From positions 186,001-250,000 of the forward strand of contig NZ_LSSW01000022.1 of assembly GCF_001567565.1 (NCBI RefSeq): a stretch of 64,000 bases of DNA, in the 5' to 3' direction. This document shows positions 26,857-35,305 of the stretch, in pieces. This stretch comes from Ectopseudomonas composti (lineage in GTDB: Bacteria; Pseudomonadota; Gammaproteobacteria; Pseudomonadales; Pseudomonadaceae). The position numbers and the translations under genes were made by a program. Below the pieces are notes generated by a model that saw only the letters and a list, made by a program, of their open reading frames with translations, made no database searches and had not been told where the DNA came from. The stretch's first letter is position 1; every line of letters begins with the position of its first letter.

Positions 26857-27256
26857 GCGGCGCCTGGCGCAGATCGCCTGGCTCGCTCGGCTGGCCCTGG
26901 CGCTGGTGTTCATCTGGCATGGGCTGGCGCCGAAGATTCTCTGGCTCAGCCCTGATGAGGTGGCGATGATCGCGGCGCATGGCCTGCCTGATCATGCGCT
27001 GTTCGCGCCGGAGTCGATCGCGCGCATTGGCGGCATTGCCGAGATACTGCTGGGCATCGCGCTGCTGGCGGTGCGGCGCCAGCGCTGGCCTTTGCTGGTC
27101 GCAGGTGCGGTGTTGCTGGTGCTGCTGCTTGATGTTGCGCTGCTGAGTCCCCATCTGTTGATTCAAGCGTTCAATCCGCTTTCGACCAATCTGGCTGCGC
27201 TGGCTCTGTGTGCAGTGGCCTGGCTGGCTGAAGCGCCCTCGGCTGCCGACTCCTGA
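26849..27256 (+). CDS. DoxX-like membrane protein
   Basis: A 135-residue integral membrane protein with four hydrophobic helices. The N-terminal LALALVFIWHGLAPKILWLSP and the mid segment IARIGGIAEILLGIALL are typical of DoxX-like (DUF4267/SURF4-like) proteins. Function is unclear; relatives occur with thiol-redox proteins. It overlaps the DCC gene by 8 bases and the ABC exporter gene follows 8 bases later. Confidence 0.85.
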   Translation: MTERRLAQIAWLARLALALVFIWHGLAPKILWLSPDEVAMIAAHGLPDHALFAPESIARIGGIAEILLGIALLAVRRQRWPLLVAGAVLLVLLLDVALLSPHLLIQAFNPLSTNLAALALCAVAWLAEAPSAADS

Positions 27257-27264
27257 GACCCGTC

Positions 27265-29022
27265 ATGACATCGATGCTTTCTTCCCGCCAGCGTGGCGCC
27301 ATACGCCTGGCCTGGCGCTTCATCGCGCCTTATCGCGGCCGCGTAGTGGGGGCGCTGCTGGCGCTGATGTTCACTGCGGCGATCACCCTGTCCATGGGCC
27401 AGGGCATCAAGCTGCTGGTGGATCAGGGCCTGGCCACGCAGTCGCCAGCGGCACTGCGTCATTCTCTGCTGCTGTTTTTCGTGCTGGTGCTGGCATTGGC
27501 TTTCGGTACCTACACACGTTTCTATCTGGTGTCGTGGATCGGTGAGCGGGTGGTTGCGGACATCCGCCGACGAGTGTTCGACCACCTGATCGAGCTGCAT
27601 CCGGGCTTCTACGAGAGCAATCGCAGCTCGGAAATCCAGTCGCGGCTGACCGCCGACACCACCTTGCTGCAGTCGGTGATCGGCTCGTCCCTGTCGATGG
27701 CATTGCGCAACCTGATCATGCTGATCGGCGGCAGTGTGCTGCTGGTGGTGACCAATCCCAAGCTCAGCGGCATCGTCCTCTTGGCCCTGCCGTTGGTGGT
27801 GGCGCCGATCCTGCTGTTTGGCCGTCGCGTGCGGGCGCTGTCGCGGCAAAGCCAGGACCGCGTGGCCGATGTCGGCAGCTACGTGGGTGAGGTGCTGGGA
27901 CAGATCAAGACGGTGCAGGCCTACAACCATCAGAGCGAGGACAAGCGCCGCTTTGGCGAGTCCGCCGAGGCGGCGTTCGATGTGGCGCGCAAGCGCATCG
28001 CCCAGCGTGCCTGGCTGGTCACCGTGGTCATCGTGCTGGTGCTCGGTGCGGTGGGGGTAATGCTCTGGGTGGGCGGCATGGATGTGATCGCCGGGCGCAT
28101 CTCCGGTGGTGAGCTGGCGGCATTCGTGTTCTACAGCCTGATCGTCGGCTCGTCCTTCGGCACCCTGAGCGAAGTGATCGGCGAATTGCAGCGCGCGGCG
28201 GGCGCCGCCGAGCGTATCGGCGAGCTGTTGCGTGCCAGCAACGCCATCGTCGCGCCAGATCTGCCCAGGCATCTGCCGCAGCCGGTGCAGGGGCGCATCG
28301 AGCTGCAGGGCGTGCGCTTCGCCTATGCGTCGCGTGCGGACAGCTACGCCATCGATGGCATCGACTTGCAGGTGTCGGCGGGTGAGACCCTGGCGCTGGT
28401 GGGGCCTTCCGGCGCTGGCAAGTCGACGCTGTTCGATCTGCTGCTGCGTTTCTTCGATCCGCAGGCCGGGCGCATCCTCATCGATGGCGTACCGATCGAT
28501 CAGCTCGACCCACGCGAGTTGCGCGCCAGTTTCGCCCTGGTTTCGCAGAATCCCGCACTGTTCTTCGGTTCGGTCGAGGACAACATTCGCTACGGTCGCC
28601 TGGATGCCAGCCAGGCCGAGGTGGAGGCGGCGGCGCGGGCGGCGCACGCCCATGAGTTCATCCAGCGTCTGCCGCAGGGCTATCAGACTCATCTCGGTGA
28701 AGCCGGGCTCGGGCTTTCCGGTGGGCAGCGTCAGCGTCTGGCCATCGCCCGCGCCTTGCTTGCCGATGCGCCTATCCTGCTGCTCGATGAAGCCACCAGC
28801 GCGCTGGATGCCGAGAGCGAACACTTGATCCAGCAGGCGCTGCCATCCTTGATGGCCGGGCGTACCACGCTGGTCATCGCCCATCGCCTGGCAACGGTCA
28901 AGCAGGCTGATCGCATCGCGGTGATCGAGCAGGGGCGCCTGGCCGCGATCGGTCGGCATGCCGAGCTGATCGAGAGCAACCCGTTGTATGCGCGGTTGGC
29001 CGAGCTGCAGTTCGGTCGCTAG
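27265..29022 (+). CDS. ABC exporter, fused transmembrane and ATPase half-transporter (MsbA-like)
   Basis: A 585-residue type IV exporter half-molecule that should work as a homodimer in the inner membrane. Six transmembrane helices span about residues 20-320. The nucleotide-binding domain has Walker A GPSGAGKST near residue 380, signature LSGGQRQRLAIARALL near 483, Walker B ILLLDEATSALD, and the H-loop VIAHRLATV. The substrate could be lipid or drug; it is not the main msbA by context. Its TAG stop interlocks with the stop of the convergent EamA gene (CTAG). Confidence 0.92.
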   Translation: MTSMLSSRQRGAIRLAWRFIAPYRGRVVGALLALMFTAAITLSMGQGIKLLVDQGLATQSPAALRHSLLLFFVLVLALAFGTYTRFYLVSWIGERVVADIRRRVFDHLIELHPGFYESNRSSEIQSRLTADTTLLQSVIGSSLSMALRNLIMLIGGSVLLVVTNPKLSGIVLLALPLVVAPILLFGRRVRALSRQSQDRVADVGSYVGEVLGQIKTVQAYNHQSEDKRRFGESAEAAFDVARKRIAQRAWLVTVVIVLVLGAVGVMLWVGGMDVIAGRISGGELAAFVFYSLIVGSSFGTLSEVIGELQRAAGAAERIGELLRASNAIVAPDLPRHLPQPVQGRIELQGVRFAYASRADSYAIDGIDLQVSAGETLALVGPSGAGKSTLFDLLLRFFDPQAGRILIDGVPIDQLDPRELRASFALVSQNPALFFGSVEDNIRYGRLDASQAEVEAAARAAHAHEFIQRLPQGYQTHLGEAGLGLSGGQRQRLAIARALLADAPILLLDEATSALDAESEHLIQQALPSLMAGRTTLVIAHRLATVKQADRIAVIEQGRLAAIGRHAELIESNPLYARLAELQFGR

Positions 29023-29870
29023 CTCTTGGGTCTGATGGTGGCGGCGGCACCGGCCGAGGCCACGATGATTGCGCCGACGGCGAGCCACTGGCCCCAGAGC
29101 AGCTTCTCGCCGAGAAAGGCCAGGCCGCACATGGCTGCGACCGCCGGCTCCAGGCTCATCAGGACGCTGAAGGTACGCGCCGGGAGGCGCGTCAGAGCGA
29201 CCATTTCCAGGCTGTAAGGCAGGGCCGAGGACAGCACCGCGACACCCAGGGCGATGGGCAGCAGGTCGAGGTTCAGCAGATCACTGCCGGCATGCCAGAC
29301 GCCGATGGGCAGTACCAGCAAGGCGGCAACCCAGGTACCCAGCGCGACGGTGTGGCGGCCATGCTGGGCGCCGGCCTTCTGCCCGAAGATGATGTACAGC
29401 GACCAGCAAACGCCGGCGCCGAGGGCCAGAGCGGCGCCAAGCGGGTCGATGGCGCTTTGCGTGGCGCCGGTGGGTAGGAGCATCCACAGGCCGACGATGG
29501 CCAGGATCACCCAGACGAAATCCAGCAGGCGGCGCGAGGAAAACAACGCCAGGGCCAGAGGCCCGGTGAACTCCAGGGCCACGGCGATGCCCAGCGGGAT
29601 GCTCTGCAGGGACATGTAGAACATCAGGTTCATGCCGCCCAGGGCCAGGCCGTAGGCCAGCAGGGCGTGGCATTTGCGCAAGTCCAGCTTGGCCCGCCAA
29701 GGCTGCATGACCAGCGACAGGATGATCGCACCGAGCACCAGGCGCAGTGCCGTAGTGCCTTCGGCACCCACCAGGGGAAACAGGTTCTTGGCCAGCGACG
29801 CACCGCTCTGGATCGAGACCATGGCCACCACGAGCAAGGCGATGGGGGCGAGAAGGGCGGAACGTGGCAT
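29019..29870 (-). CDS. EamA/RhtA-type metabolite exporter
   Basis: A 283-residue inner-membrane protein of about ten helices with two EamA repeats (drug/metabolite transporter superfamily). The motifs GTTALRLVLGAIILSLVM in the first repeat and LPYSLEMVALTRLPARTFSVLMSLEPAVAA in the second resemble RhtA, the threonine/homoserine exporter. The substrate is inferred only. A 71-base gap separates it from ppnP on the same strand. Confidence 0.88.
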   Translation of the reverse strand: MPRSALLAPIALLVVAMVSIQSGASLAKNLFPLVGAEGTTALRLVLGAIILSLVMQPWRAKLDLRKCHALLAYGLALGGMNLMFYMSLQSIPLGIAVALEFTGPLALALFSSRRLLDFVWVILAIVGLWMLLPTGATQSAIDPLGAALALGAGVCWSLYIIFGQKAGAQHGRHTVALGTWVAALLVLPIGVWHAGSDLLNLDLLPIALGVAVLSSALPYSLEMVALTRLPARTFSVLMSLEPAVAAMCGLAFLGEKLLWGQWLAVGAIIVASAGAAATIRPKS

Positions 29871-29901
29871 GGCTGTGTCCTGGTGGTGATCAGCAAAGAA
29901 A

Positions 29902-29924
29902 AAACCGGCCGCGAGGGCCGGTTT
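29902..29924 (-). terminator. Intrinsic terminator after ppnP
   Basis: AAACCGGCC, loop GCGAG, GGCCGGTTT. Read on the minus strand it is followed by a T-run (TTTTCTTTG), ending the ppnP transcript before the EamA gene. Confidence 0.8.
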
Positions 29925-29941
29925 CTCATGAGGCCTTTGGC

Positions 29942-30223
29942 TTAGCGGTATTCGCAGAGGTAGGCGGTGTCCACTGCGACTTTCAGCTGGAACTTGCTGT
30001 TGGCCGGTACGGTGAACTTGCTGCCAGCTTCAAAGGTGCTCCAGCTGTCGCTGCCCGGCAGTTTGACGGTCAGGGCGCCGGCGACGACATGCATGACTTC
30101 CAGCTGGCTGGTGCCGAACTCATATTCGCCCGGAGCCATCACGCCGAGGGTGGCTGGGCCTTCAGCCATGCTGAAAGCGATGGATTTGACGGTGCCGTCG
30201 AAGTACTCGTTGACCTTGAACAT
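29942..30223 (-). CDS. ppnP: Pyrimidine/purine nucleoside phosphorylase
   Basis: A 93-residue cupin-fold enzyme (formerly YaiE/DUF1255) that phosphorolyses many nucleosides to base and ribose 1-phosphate. Landmarks are [32 protein letters not shown] and the C-terminal [15 protein letters not shown]. Length and start match the family exactly. Confidence 0.95.
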   Translation of the reverse strand: MFKVNEYFDGTVKSIAFSMAEGPATLGVMAPGEYEFGTSQLEVMHVVAGALTVKLPGSDSWSTFEAGSKFTVPANSKFQLKVAVDTAYLCEYR

Positions 30224-30358
30224 CTGCGATTCCTCGGAAGGGGGGAAAGTTGCGGGTAGCCATTTCTAACGTCGCGCAGCGACGGCCCGGAGGCTGGCCG
30301 TCATGGACGGCAGGCCATAAAAGGGCCGCCAGTATGCCCAAGCGGCTTTTCTTCGTCA

Positions 30359-30907
30359 TCAGTCTTTGAGGGGAAGCACCAGCGGCAGCAGTCGCGCGGT
30401 GTTGCGTGCATCTTCCAGTGCGCGATGCTGGCGCCCGAGAAACTGCATGCCGGCGAGTTGCAGGGCACTGTGCAGGCCGACCGGGCGCTGCAGTTGGCGC
30501 GCCTTGGCAAAGGCCTGTTTGAGGTTCAGGTGCGGTATCTGGGCCAGCAGGCTGTGCAGCCGGTGCTGGCGCCATTCCTGTTCCAGTTGGCGGCGGTCGT
30601 AGTCGCCCCAGCTGCTCCAGCCGACCAGGCGTGGTGCATGCTGGGCCAGCCAGCGTTCGAACTGGGGCCAGACCTGGGCCATTGGCGCTGCTGCGTCGAC
30701 CTCGGCCTGGGTGATACGGGTGAGCTCGCGGCAGAAGTCGGTCAGGCAGGGGCGGCGCTGCGGCTTGATGATGCGCTGGAAGTGGTCGCGTTCATGGCCA
30801 TCGACGCCAACCAGGCTGGCGCCGATTTCGATGATTTCCATTTCTTCCATCGGCCAGCCGCCTTCGTCGGTCGTGGCTTCCAGGTCGATGACCAACCAAT
30901 GTCCCAT
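30359..30907 (-). CDS. DEDDh 3'-5' exonuclease domain protein
   Basis: A 182-residue protein of the ERI1-like DEDDh superfamily. Exo I is LVIDLEATTDEGG with the acidic pair, Exo II includes WSSWGDYDRRQLEQEW, and Exo III has the His/Asp of HRALEDARNTARL. KAPI/ERI-type proteins act on RNA or DNA 3' ends; the substrate is unknown. ATG 30907 has GGATAGGAGCAGC upstream, so the longer frame to 30991 is not used. It is divergent from the dehydrogenase gene at 31028. Confidence 0.88.
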   Translation of the reverse strand: MGHWLVIDLEATTDEGGWPMEEMEIIEIGASLVGVDGHERDHFQRIIKPQRRPCLTDFCRELTRITQAEVDAAAPMAQVWPQFERWLAQHAPRLVGWSSWGDYDRRQLEQEWRQHRLHSLLAQIPHLNLKQAFAKARQLQRPVGLHSALQLAGMQFLGRQHRALEDARNTARLLPLVLPLKD

Positions 30908-31027
30908 TGCTGCTCCTATCCTTCGCAAGGCCATGCTCCGGGCCGATTCGCTGGCAGTATGGAAGGCCTTTTCGGCCAGGGCAAACGTCATGCTAGGCTC
31001 TGCAACCTATGTCCTGAGGAGGTTGGT

Positions 31028-31900
31028 ATGGCAAAGGTCGCATTTATCGGTTTGGGGGTTATGGGGTATCCGATGGCCGGGCATCTCGCTCGTAACGGCC
31101 ATCAGGTGACGGTCTATAACCGTTCTCCGGGCAAGGCTGAGCAGTGGGTGGCGGAATACGCCGGCAGCAGTGCGCCGACACCGCGTGAGGCGGCGGCTGG
31201 CGCCGAACTGGTGATGTGCTGCGTCGGCAACGACGATGACCTGCGTAGCGTGATCCTGGGCGAGCAGGGCGCCTTCGCCGGTATGGCGGCGGGCGCGATC
31301 CTGGTCGACCACACCACGGCTTCGGCCGATGTGGCGCGTGAGTTGGCGGCTGTCGCGGCCGAGCGCGGCCTGGGCTTTCTCGATGCGCCGGTGTCCGGCG
31401 GTCAGGCCGGGGCGGTCAATGGCGTGCTGACGGTCATGGTTGGCGGCGAGGTCGACACCTATGCCGTGGCTGAACCGGTCATCCAGTGCTACGCGCGAAT
31501 GCAGCGTCTGATGGGGCCGGCCGGCAGTGGTCAGTTGAGCAAGATGGTCAACCAGATCTGCATCGCCGGCCTGGTGCAGGGGCTGGCAGAGGCGCTGAAC
31601 TTCGCTCAGTGCGCGGGCCTCGATGGCCATGCGGTGGTCGATGTGATCAGCAAGGGGGCGGCGCAGTCGTGGCAGATGGAAAACCGCTACAAGACCATGC
31701 TGGCCGGCGAGTTCGACTTCGGCTTTGCGGTCGACTGGATGCGCAAGGACCTGTCGATCCTGCTCGAGGAGTCGCGTCGTAATGGTGCTCAACTGCCGGT
31801 GACGGCGCTGGTCGATCAGTTCTATGCCGATGTCCAGGCCATGGGCGGCGGGCGTTGGGATACGTCCAGTCTGCTGGCCCGTTTGCAGCGCGACCGCTGA
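31028..31900 (+). CDS. NAD(P)-dependent beta-hydroxyacid dehydrogenase
   Basis: A 290-residue member of the 3-hydroxyisobutyrate/tartronate-semialdehyde dehydrogenase family. The Rossmann motif is [20 protein letters not shown] (residues 5-24), the substrate loop is [15 protein letters not shown] near 123, and the catalytic Lys is in [16 protein letters not shown]. The specific acid is not certain. The ATG follows GAGGAGGTTGGT. Family homologues at this position in P. aeruginosa (PA1576 in memory) precede the same downstream genes. Confidence 0.92.
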   Translation: MAKVAFIGLGVMGYPMAGHLARNGHQVTVYNRSPGKAEQWVAEYAGSSAPTPREAAAGAELVMCCVGNDDDLRSVILGEQGAFAGMAAGAILVDHTTASADVARELAAVAAERGLGFLDAPVSGGQAGAVNGVLTVMVGGEVDTYAVAEPVIQCYARMQRLMGPAGSGQLSKMVNQICIAGLVQGLAEALNFAQCAGLDGHAVVDVISKGAAQSWQMENRYKTMLAGEFDFGFAVDWMRKDLSILLEESRRNGAQLPVTALVDQFYADVQAMGGGRWDTSSLLARLQRDR

Positions 31901-31937
31901 TCGCAAAAGGCCGTTCGTTTGTAGTCGAGGTCATTTC

Positions 31938-32189
31938 ATGGAGTGTCGAGCCGGTTGCGGTGCCTGCTGCATCGCGCCTTCTATCAGTTCGCCGATTCCG
32001 GGTATGCCCGAGGGCAAGCCTGCCGGCGTGCGCTGCATTCATCTCGATGCCGAGTATCTCTGCGCCATTTTCGGTCGCCCGGAGAGGCCTGCGGTATGCG
32101 GCGGGTTCAAGGCGGAAGAGCAGTTGTGCGGCAATGATCGCGAAACTGCCATTCGCCTGTTGGGTTGGCTGGAGCAGGCGACGGCCTGA
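31938..32189 (+). CDS. YkgJ-family cysteine cluster protein
   Basis: An 83-residue protein with a Cys-rich N-terminus ([16 protein letters not shown]) and further Cys in VRCIHLD, YLCAIFG and AVCGGFK, the CxxCxxCC cluster typical of YkgJ zinc/iron-binding proteins. ATG 31938 gives the family start. Function is unknown; homologues have been proposed as Fe-S or zinc chelating proteins. Confidence 0.85.
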   Translation: MECRAGCGACCIAPSISSPIPGMPEGKPAGVRCIHLDAEYLCAIFGRPERPAVCGGFKAEEQLCGNDRETAIRLLGWLEQATA

Positions 32190-32255
32190 CGTGATGAACC
32201 ACTTGTGACCCCTTCGGGTCGAAAGGCAAACAATCCTGCCGGGAGTTGTTCGAAG

Positions 32256-32855
32256 ATGATGCGTTTTTCCGTTTTGACCCTGCTGTTGTGTGCAAGCGCT
32301 GCCCAGGCTGCCGAAAGGCCGTGGCAATTGGAGCGTGAGGAGGACGGCGTCAGCGTTTACCTGGCCGATGTGCCTGGGTCCAAGTACAAGGCCTATCGCG
32401 GCGTGGTCACGATCAAGGGCGACCTGGCTGCTGTACAGGCCGCTCAGGAAGATGTCGCGGGGTCCTGTGCCTGGATTTTCAGTTGTCAGCAGCAGCGGCT
32501 GCTCGACACCAAGGGCAATGTGAGCGAGCTGTACACCCGCTTCGAAATGCCTTGGCCGGTAGAGGCGCGCGATTCGGTGATCCAGGTGACCACGCGCACC
32601 GATGCCGATGGCAGTGTCACGCGCCTGCTCAAGGCCGTGCCAGAGCGTTTACCGGAGGAAAAGGGCTTCGTACGGGTGCCGCGCGTCGACGGTGAGTGGC
32701 ACCTCAAGCCGCTGGAGCAGGGCGGGGTGGAAGTGATCTACGAGGTGCATACCGAGCCGGGCGGAAGCGTGCCCTCCTGGCTGGCCAATAGTTTTGTCGT
32801 CGACGCTCCCCTGCAAACGCTGCAGGGTTTGCGGGCAAAGGTGGAGGGACGCTGA
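32256..32855 (+). CDS. START domain protein, secreted
   Basis: A 199-residue protein with a signal peptide (MMRFSVLTLLLCASAAQA) and a START-like lipid-binding domain: WQLEREEDGVSVYLADVPGS at the N-terminus, YTRFEMPWPVEARDSVIQVTT in the centre and GGSVPSWLANSFVVDAPLQTL at the end. Periplasmic START proteins of pseudomonads have no firmly known ligand. The frame is open to 32205, but ATG 32256 has GGGAG upstream and starts the signal peptide. Confidence 0.88.
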   Translation: MMRFSVLTLLLCASAAQAAERPWQLEREEDGVSVYLADVPGSKYKAYRGVVTIKGDLAAVQAAQEDVAGSCAWIFSCQQQRLLDTKGNVSELYTRFEMPWPVEARDSVIQVTTRTDADGSVTRLLKAVPERLPEEKGFVRVPRVDGEWHLKPLEQGGVEVIYEVHTEPGGSVPSWLANSFVVDAPLQTLQGLRAKVEGR

Positions 32856-32876
32856 AACGAGGGCGTTTGCGGCAAT

Positions 32877-32907
32877 AAAAAAGGCTGCTAATCTGGCAGC
32901 CTTTTTT
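32877..32907 (+). terminator. Bidirectional terminator between the START gene and gltA
   Basis: AAAAAAGGCTGC, loop TAATCTG, GCAGCCTTTTTT: a 12-bp stem with A- and T-runs between convergent genes. Confidence 0.9.
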
Positions 32908-32921
32908 GTCTCGTTTCGCTA

Positions 32922-34202
32922 TCAGCCGCGGTCGTCGGGCAGGTCGCGCTGCTCGTAACCGGTGTACAGCTGGCGCGGACGGCCGATCTTGTACGGGCCG
33001 GAGAGCATTTCCTTCCAGTGCGAGATCCAGCCCACGGTACGTGCCAGGGCGAAGATCACGGTGAACATCGAGGTCGGAATGCCGATGGCCTTGAGGATGA
33101 TGCCCGAATAGAAGTCCACGTTCGGGTAGAGGTTGCGCTCCTTGAAGTAAGGATCGTTACGCGCGATCTCTTCGAGCTTCATGGCCAGTTCCAGCTGCGG
33201 ATCGTTGATGCCCAACTCGGCCAGTACTTCGTCGCAGGTCTGCTTCATGACCTTGGCGCGCGGGTCGAAGTTCTTGTAGACGCGGTGACCGAAGCCCATC
33301 AGCTTGAACGGATCGTCCTTGTCCTTGGCCTTGGCCACGTACTTGTCGATGTTCTCCACGCTGCCGATCTCGTCGAGCATGGTCAGCACGGCTTCGTTGG
33401 CGCCGCCGTGTGCCGGGCCCCACAGTGCGGCGATGCCGGCGGCGATACAGGCGAACGGGTTGGCGCCCGAAGAGCCTGCCAGGCGTACGGTGGAGGTGGA
33501 AGCGTTCTGCTCATGGTCGGCGTGGAGGATGAAGATCTTGTCCATCGCCTTGGCCAGCACCGGGCTGATCGGTTTGATCTCGCACGGGGTGTTGAACATC
33601 ATGTGCAGGAAGTTTTCCGCGTAATTCAGGTCATTGCGCGGGTACATCATGGGCTGGCCCATGGAGTACTTGTAGGTCATGGCTGCGATGGTCGGCATCT
33701 TGGCGACCAGGCGCATGGCGGACACTTCGCGATGCTGCGGGTTCTTGATGTCCAGCGAGTCGTGATAGAAGGCGGACAGTGCGCCAACCACGCCACACAT
33801 GATGGCCATCGGGTGGGCGTCGCGACGGAAGCCGTTGAAGAAGGTCTTCAGTTGCTCATGAACCATGGTGTGGTTCTTGATGGTGCTGACGAACTGGGCC
33901 TTCTCTTCCTTGCTCGGCAGTTCGCCGTTGAGCAGCAGGTAGCAGGTTTCCAGGTAGTCGGACTTCTCGGCGAGCTGCTCGATGGGGTAGCCGCGGTGCA
34001 GCAGAATGCCCTTGTCACCGTCGATGTAGGTGATCTTCGACTCGCAAGAGGCGGTCGACATAAAACCAGGGTCAAAGGTGAACCGACCCGTGGCGGTCAG
34101 GCTCCGCACATCTATTACTTCGGGACCAACAGTGCCGGTCAGAACGGGCAGTTCGACGGGGGCATTGCCCTCGATGATCAACTGCGCTTTTTTGTCAGCC
34201 AT
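32922..34202 (-). CDS. gltA: Citrate synthase, type II
   Basis: A 426-residue TCA-cycle enzyme that condenses acetyl-CoA and oxaloacetate. Conserved segments are [20 protein letters not shown] and [19 protein letters not shown] (catalytic His), [14 protein letters not shown] (His and the oxaloacetate-binding Arg), and [15 protein letters not shown] (catalytic Asp). It is the allosteric, NADH-inhibited hexameric form of Gram-negatives. ATG 34202 follows AGGAGGCCACAT; in-frame ATGs at 34247 and 34232 are rejected. It diverges from sdhC with its own near-consensus promoter. Confidence 0.98.
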   Translation of the reverse strand: MADKKAQLIIEGNAPVELPVLTGTVGPEVIDVRSLTATGRFTFDPGFMSTASCESKITYIDGDKGILLHRGYPIEQLAEKSDYLETCYLLLNGELPSKEEKAQFVSTIKNHTMVHEQLKTFFNGFRRDAHPMAIMCGVVGALSAFYHDSLDIKNPQHREVSAMRLVAKMPTIAAMTYKYSMGQPMMYPRNDLNYAENFLHMMFNTPCEIKPISPVLAKAMDKIFILHADHEQNASTSTVRLAGSSGANPFACIAAGIAALWGPAHGGANEAVLTMLDEIGSVENIDKYVAKAKDKDDPFKLMGFGHRVYKNFDPRAKVMKQTCDEVLAELGINDPQLELAMKLEEIARNDPYFKERNLYPNVDFYSGIILKAIGIPTSMFTVIFALARTVGWISHWKEMLSGPYKIGRPRQLYTGYEQRDLPDDRG

Positions 34203-34261
34203 ATGTGGCCTCCTAGTTATGCTTGAAATCATCAGACAGCCCCCCACGCAGGGCCCGCACC

Positions 34262-34289
34262 ACTATAGTGGGATAAATCCGAAAGTCAA
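34262..34289 (-). promoter_or_regulatory. Sigma70 promoter of gltA
   Basis: On the minus strand TTGACT (34289-34284), a 16-base spacer, TATAGT (34267-34262). Transcription should begin near 34255 and give a leader of about 50 bases. Confidence 0.7.
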
Positions 34290-34403
34290 TTTGCGAGAAC
34301 CCAGGCAGTAGAAGGGTTTGAACGGGATTTTCAACGAAAAAGGGGCGCTATTTACGCCATTTGTTTAAAGGCTGCAATGCGCTTTTTAGGGGGGGAGGTC
34401 GCA

Positions 34404-34432
34404 TTGTCATTAGTCTGCTAACTGTCTATACT
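34404..34432 (+). promoter_or_regulatory. Sigma70 promoter of the sdh-suc operon
   Basis: TTGTCA (34404-34409), a 17-base spacer, TATACT (34427-34432). Only one mismatch to each consensus hexamer and ideal spacing. A start near 34439 gives a leader of about 125 bases to sdhC. The rest of the 363-base gap (34203-34565) holds the gltA promoter, an AT-rich middle and the leader hairpin. Confidence 0.75.
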
Positions 34433-34441
34433 CTGCGGCCG

Positions 34442-34475
34442 ACCGCCACAGGCTTTAGGGCCGTGTCATGGCGGT
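34442..34475 (+). promoter_or_regulatory. Hairpin at the 5' end of the sdhC leader
   Basis: ACCGCCA (34442-34448) pairs with TGGCGGT (34469-34475), with inner pairing CAC-GGC / GCC-GTG. It would sit at the very 5' end of the sdh mRNA. Confidence 0.45.
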
Positions 34476-34565
34476 TGTCACTCATTGGGTGATGGGTACC
34501 TTGCCAGTGCACTTCCCAACAACTTTGCCCTGATCGTTAGGGGCTCTCAGTGTGATAAAAAAGCC

Positions 34566-34940
34566 GTGAATAGCCAACGACCTGTAAACCTAGACCTTCG
34601 GACTATCAAGCTTCCGATCACCGCTTACACGTCCATTCTTCACCGTATCTCCGGTGTCATCCTCTTTGTCGGTATCGCCATTCTGCTGTTTGGCCTCGAC
34701 AAGTCGTTGACCTCCGAAGAGGGCTTCGCCCAGGTGAAAGAATGCCTGACCAGCCCGCTGGCCAAGTTCGTGATCTGGGGTCTGTTGTCCGCTCTGCTGT
34801 ACCACCTGGTGGCCGGTGTGCGCCACTTGATCATGGACATGGGCATCGGTGAGACGCTGGAAGGCGGCAAGCTGGGCTCCAAGATTGTCGTCGCCGTGGC
34901 GGTAGTCGTGATCGTGCTGCTGGGGGTGTGGATATGGTAA
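34566..34940 (+). CDS. sdhC: Succinate dehydrogenase cytochrome b556 subunit
   Basis: A 124-residue membrane subunit of complex II with three transmembrane helices. With SdhD it holds heme b and the quinone site. The N-terminal NSQRPVNLDLRTIKLPITAYTSILHRISG is the family signature, with Ser/Arg near the quinone site, and HLIMDMG follows the heme-ligand His segment (LYHLVAGVRHL). The start is GTG 34566 by family alignment; the ribosome-binding site is poor, which may limit translation. It overlaps sdhD by 7 bases. Confidence 0.95.
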   Translation: MNSQRPVNLDLRTIKLPITAYTSILHRISGVILFVGIAILLFGLDKSLTSEEGFAQVKECLTSPLAKFVIWGLLSALLYHLVAGVRHLIMDMGIGETLEGGKLGSKIVVAVAVVVIVLLGVWIW

Positions 34941-35302
34941 CTAATGTCACGAATTTCTCGCGTTCGGGTCTCTATGACTGGATGGCTCAGCGCGTTTCTG
35001 CGGTCGTTCTCGCGGCTTACACGCTGTTTCTGCTGGGCTATGTGATCTGCAATCCGGGTATGGGCTACGCCGAATGGCATGGCCTGTTCTCGAATACCGC
35101 AATGCGCATCTTCAGCCTGCTGGCCCTCGTCGCACTGAGCGTGCACGCCTGGGTCGGCATGTGGACCATTTCCACCGACTACCTGACGCCGATGGCGCTG
35201 GGCAAGTGGGCGACTGGCGTGCGTTTCCTGTTCCAGGCCGTGTGCGGCATCGCGATGTTCGCGATGTTCGTCTGGGGCGTGCAGATTCTGTGGGGTTTCT
35301 GA
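34934..35302 (+). CDS. sdhD: Succinate dehydrogenase membrane anchor subunit
   Basis: A 122-residue inner-membrane subunit of complex II with three helices. SGLYDWMAQRVSAVVLAAYTLFL and LLALVALSVHAWVGMWTISTDYL (heme/quinone-region His) match SdhD. ATG 34934 (MVTNVTNFSRSG) is the Pseudomonas start; the ATG two codons earlier is less likely. It overlaps sdhC, and sdhA follows after 3 bases. Confidence 0.96.
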   Translation: MVTNVTNFSRSGLYDWMAQRVSAVVLAAYTLFLLGYVICNPGMGYAEWHGLFSNTAMRIFSLLALVALSVHAWVGMWTISTDYLTPMALGKWATGVRFLFQAVCGIAMFAMFVWGVQILWGF

Positions 35303-35305
35303 TTC

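Noticed and set aside
27163..29130. 655-residue minus-strand frame opposite the ABC exporter
   Set aside because: Antisense shadow. Composition (Gln, His, Arg) is typical of reversed GC-rich coding sequence; the plus-strand frame has all ABC motifs.
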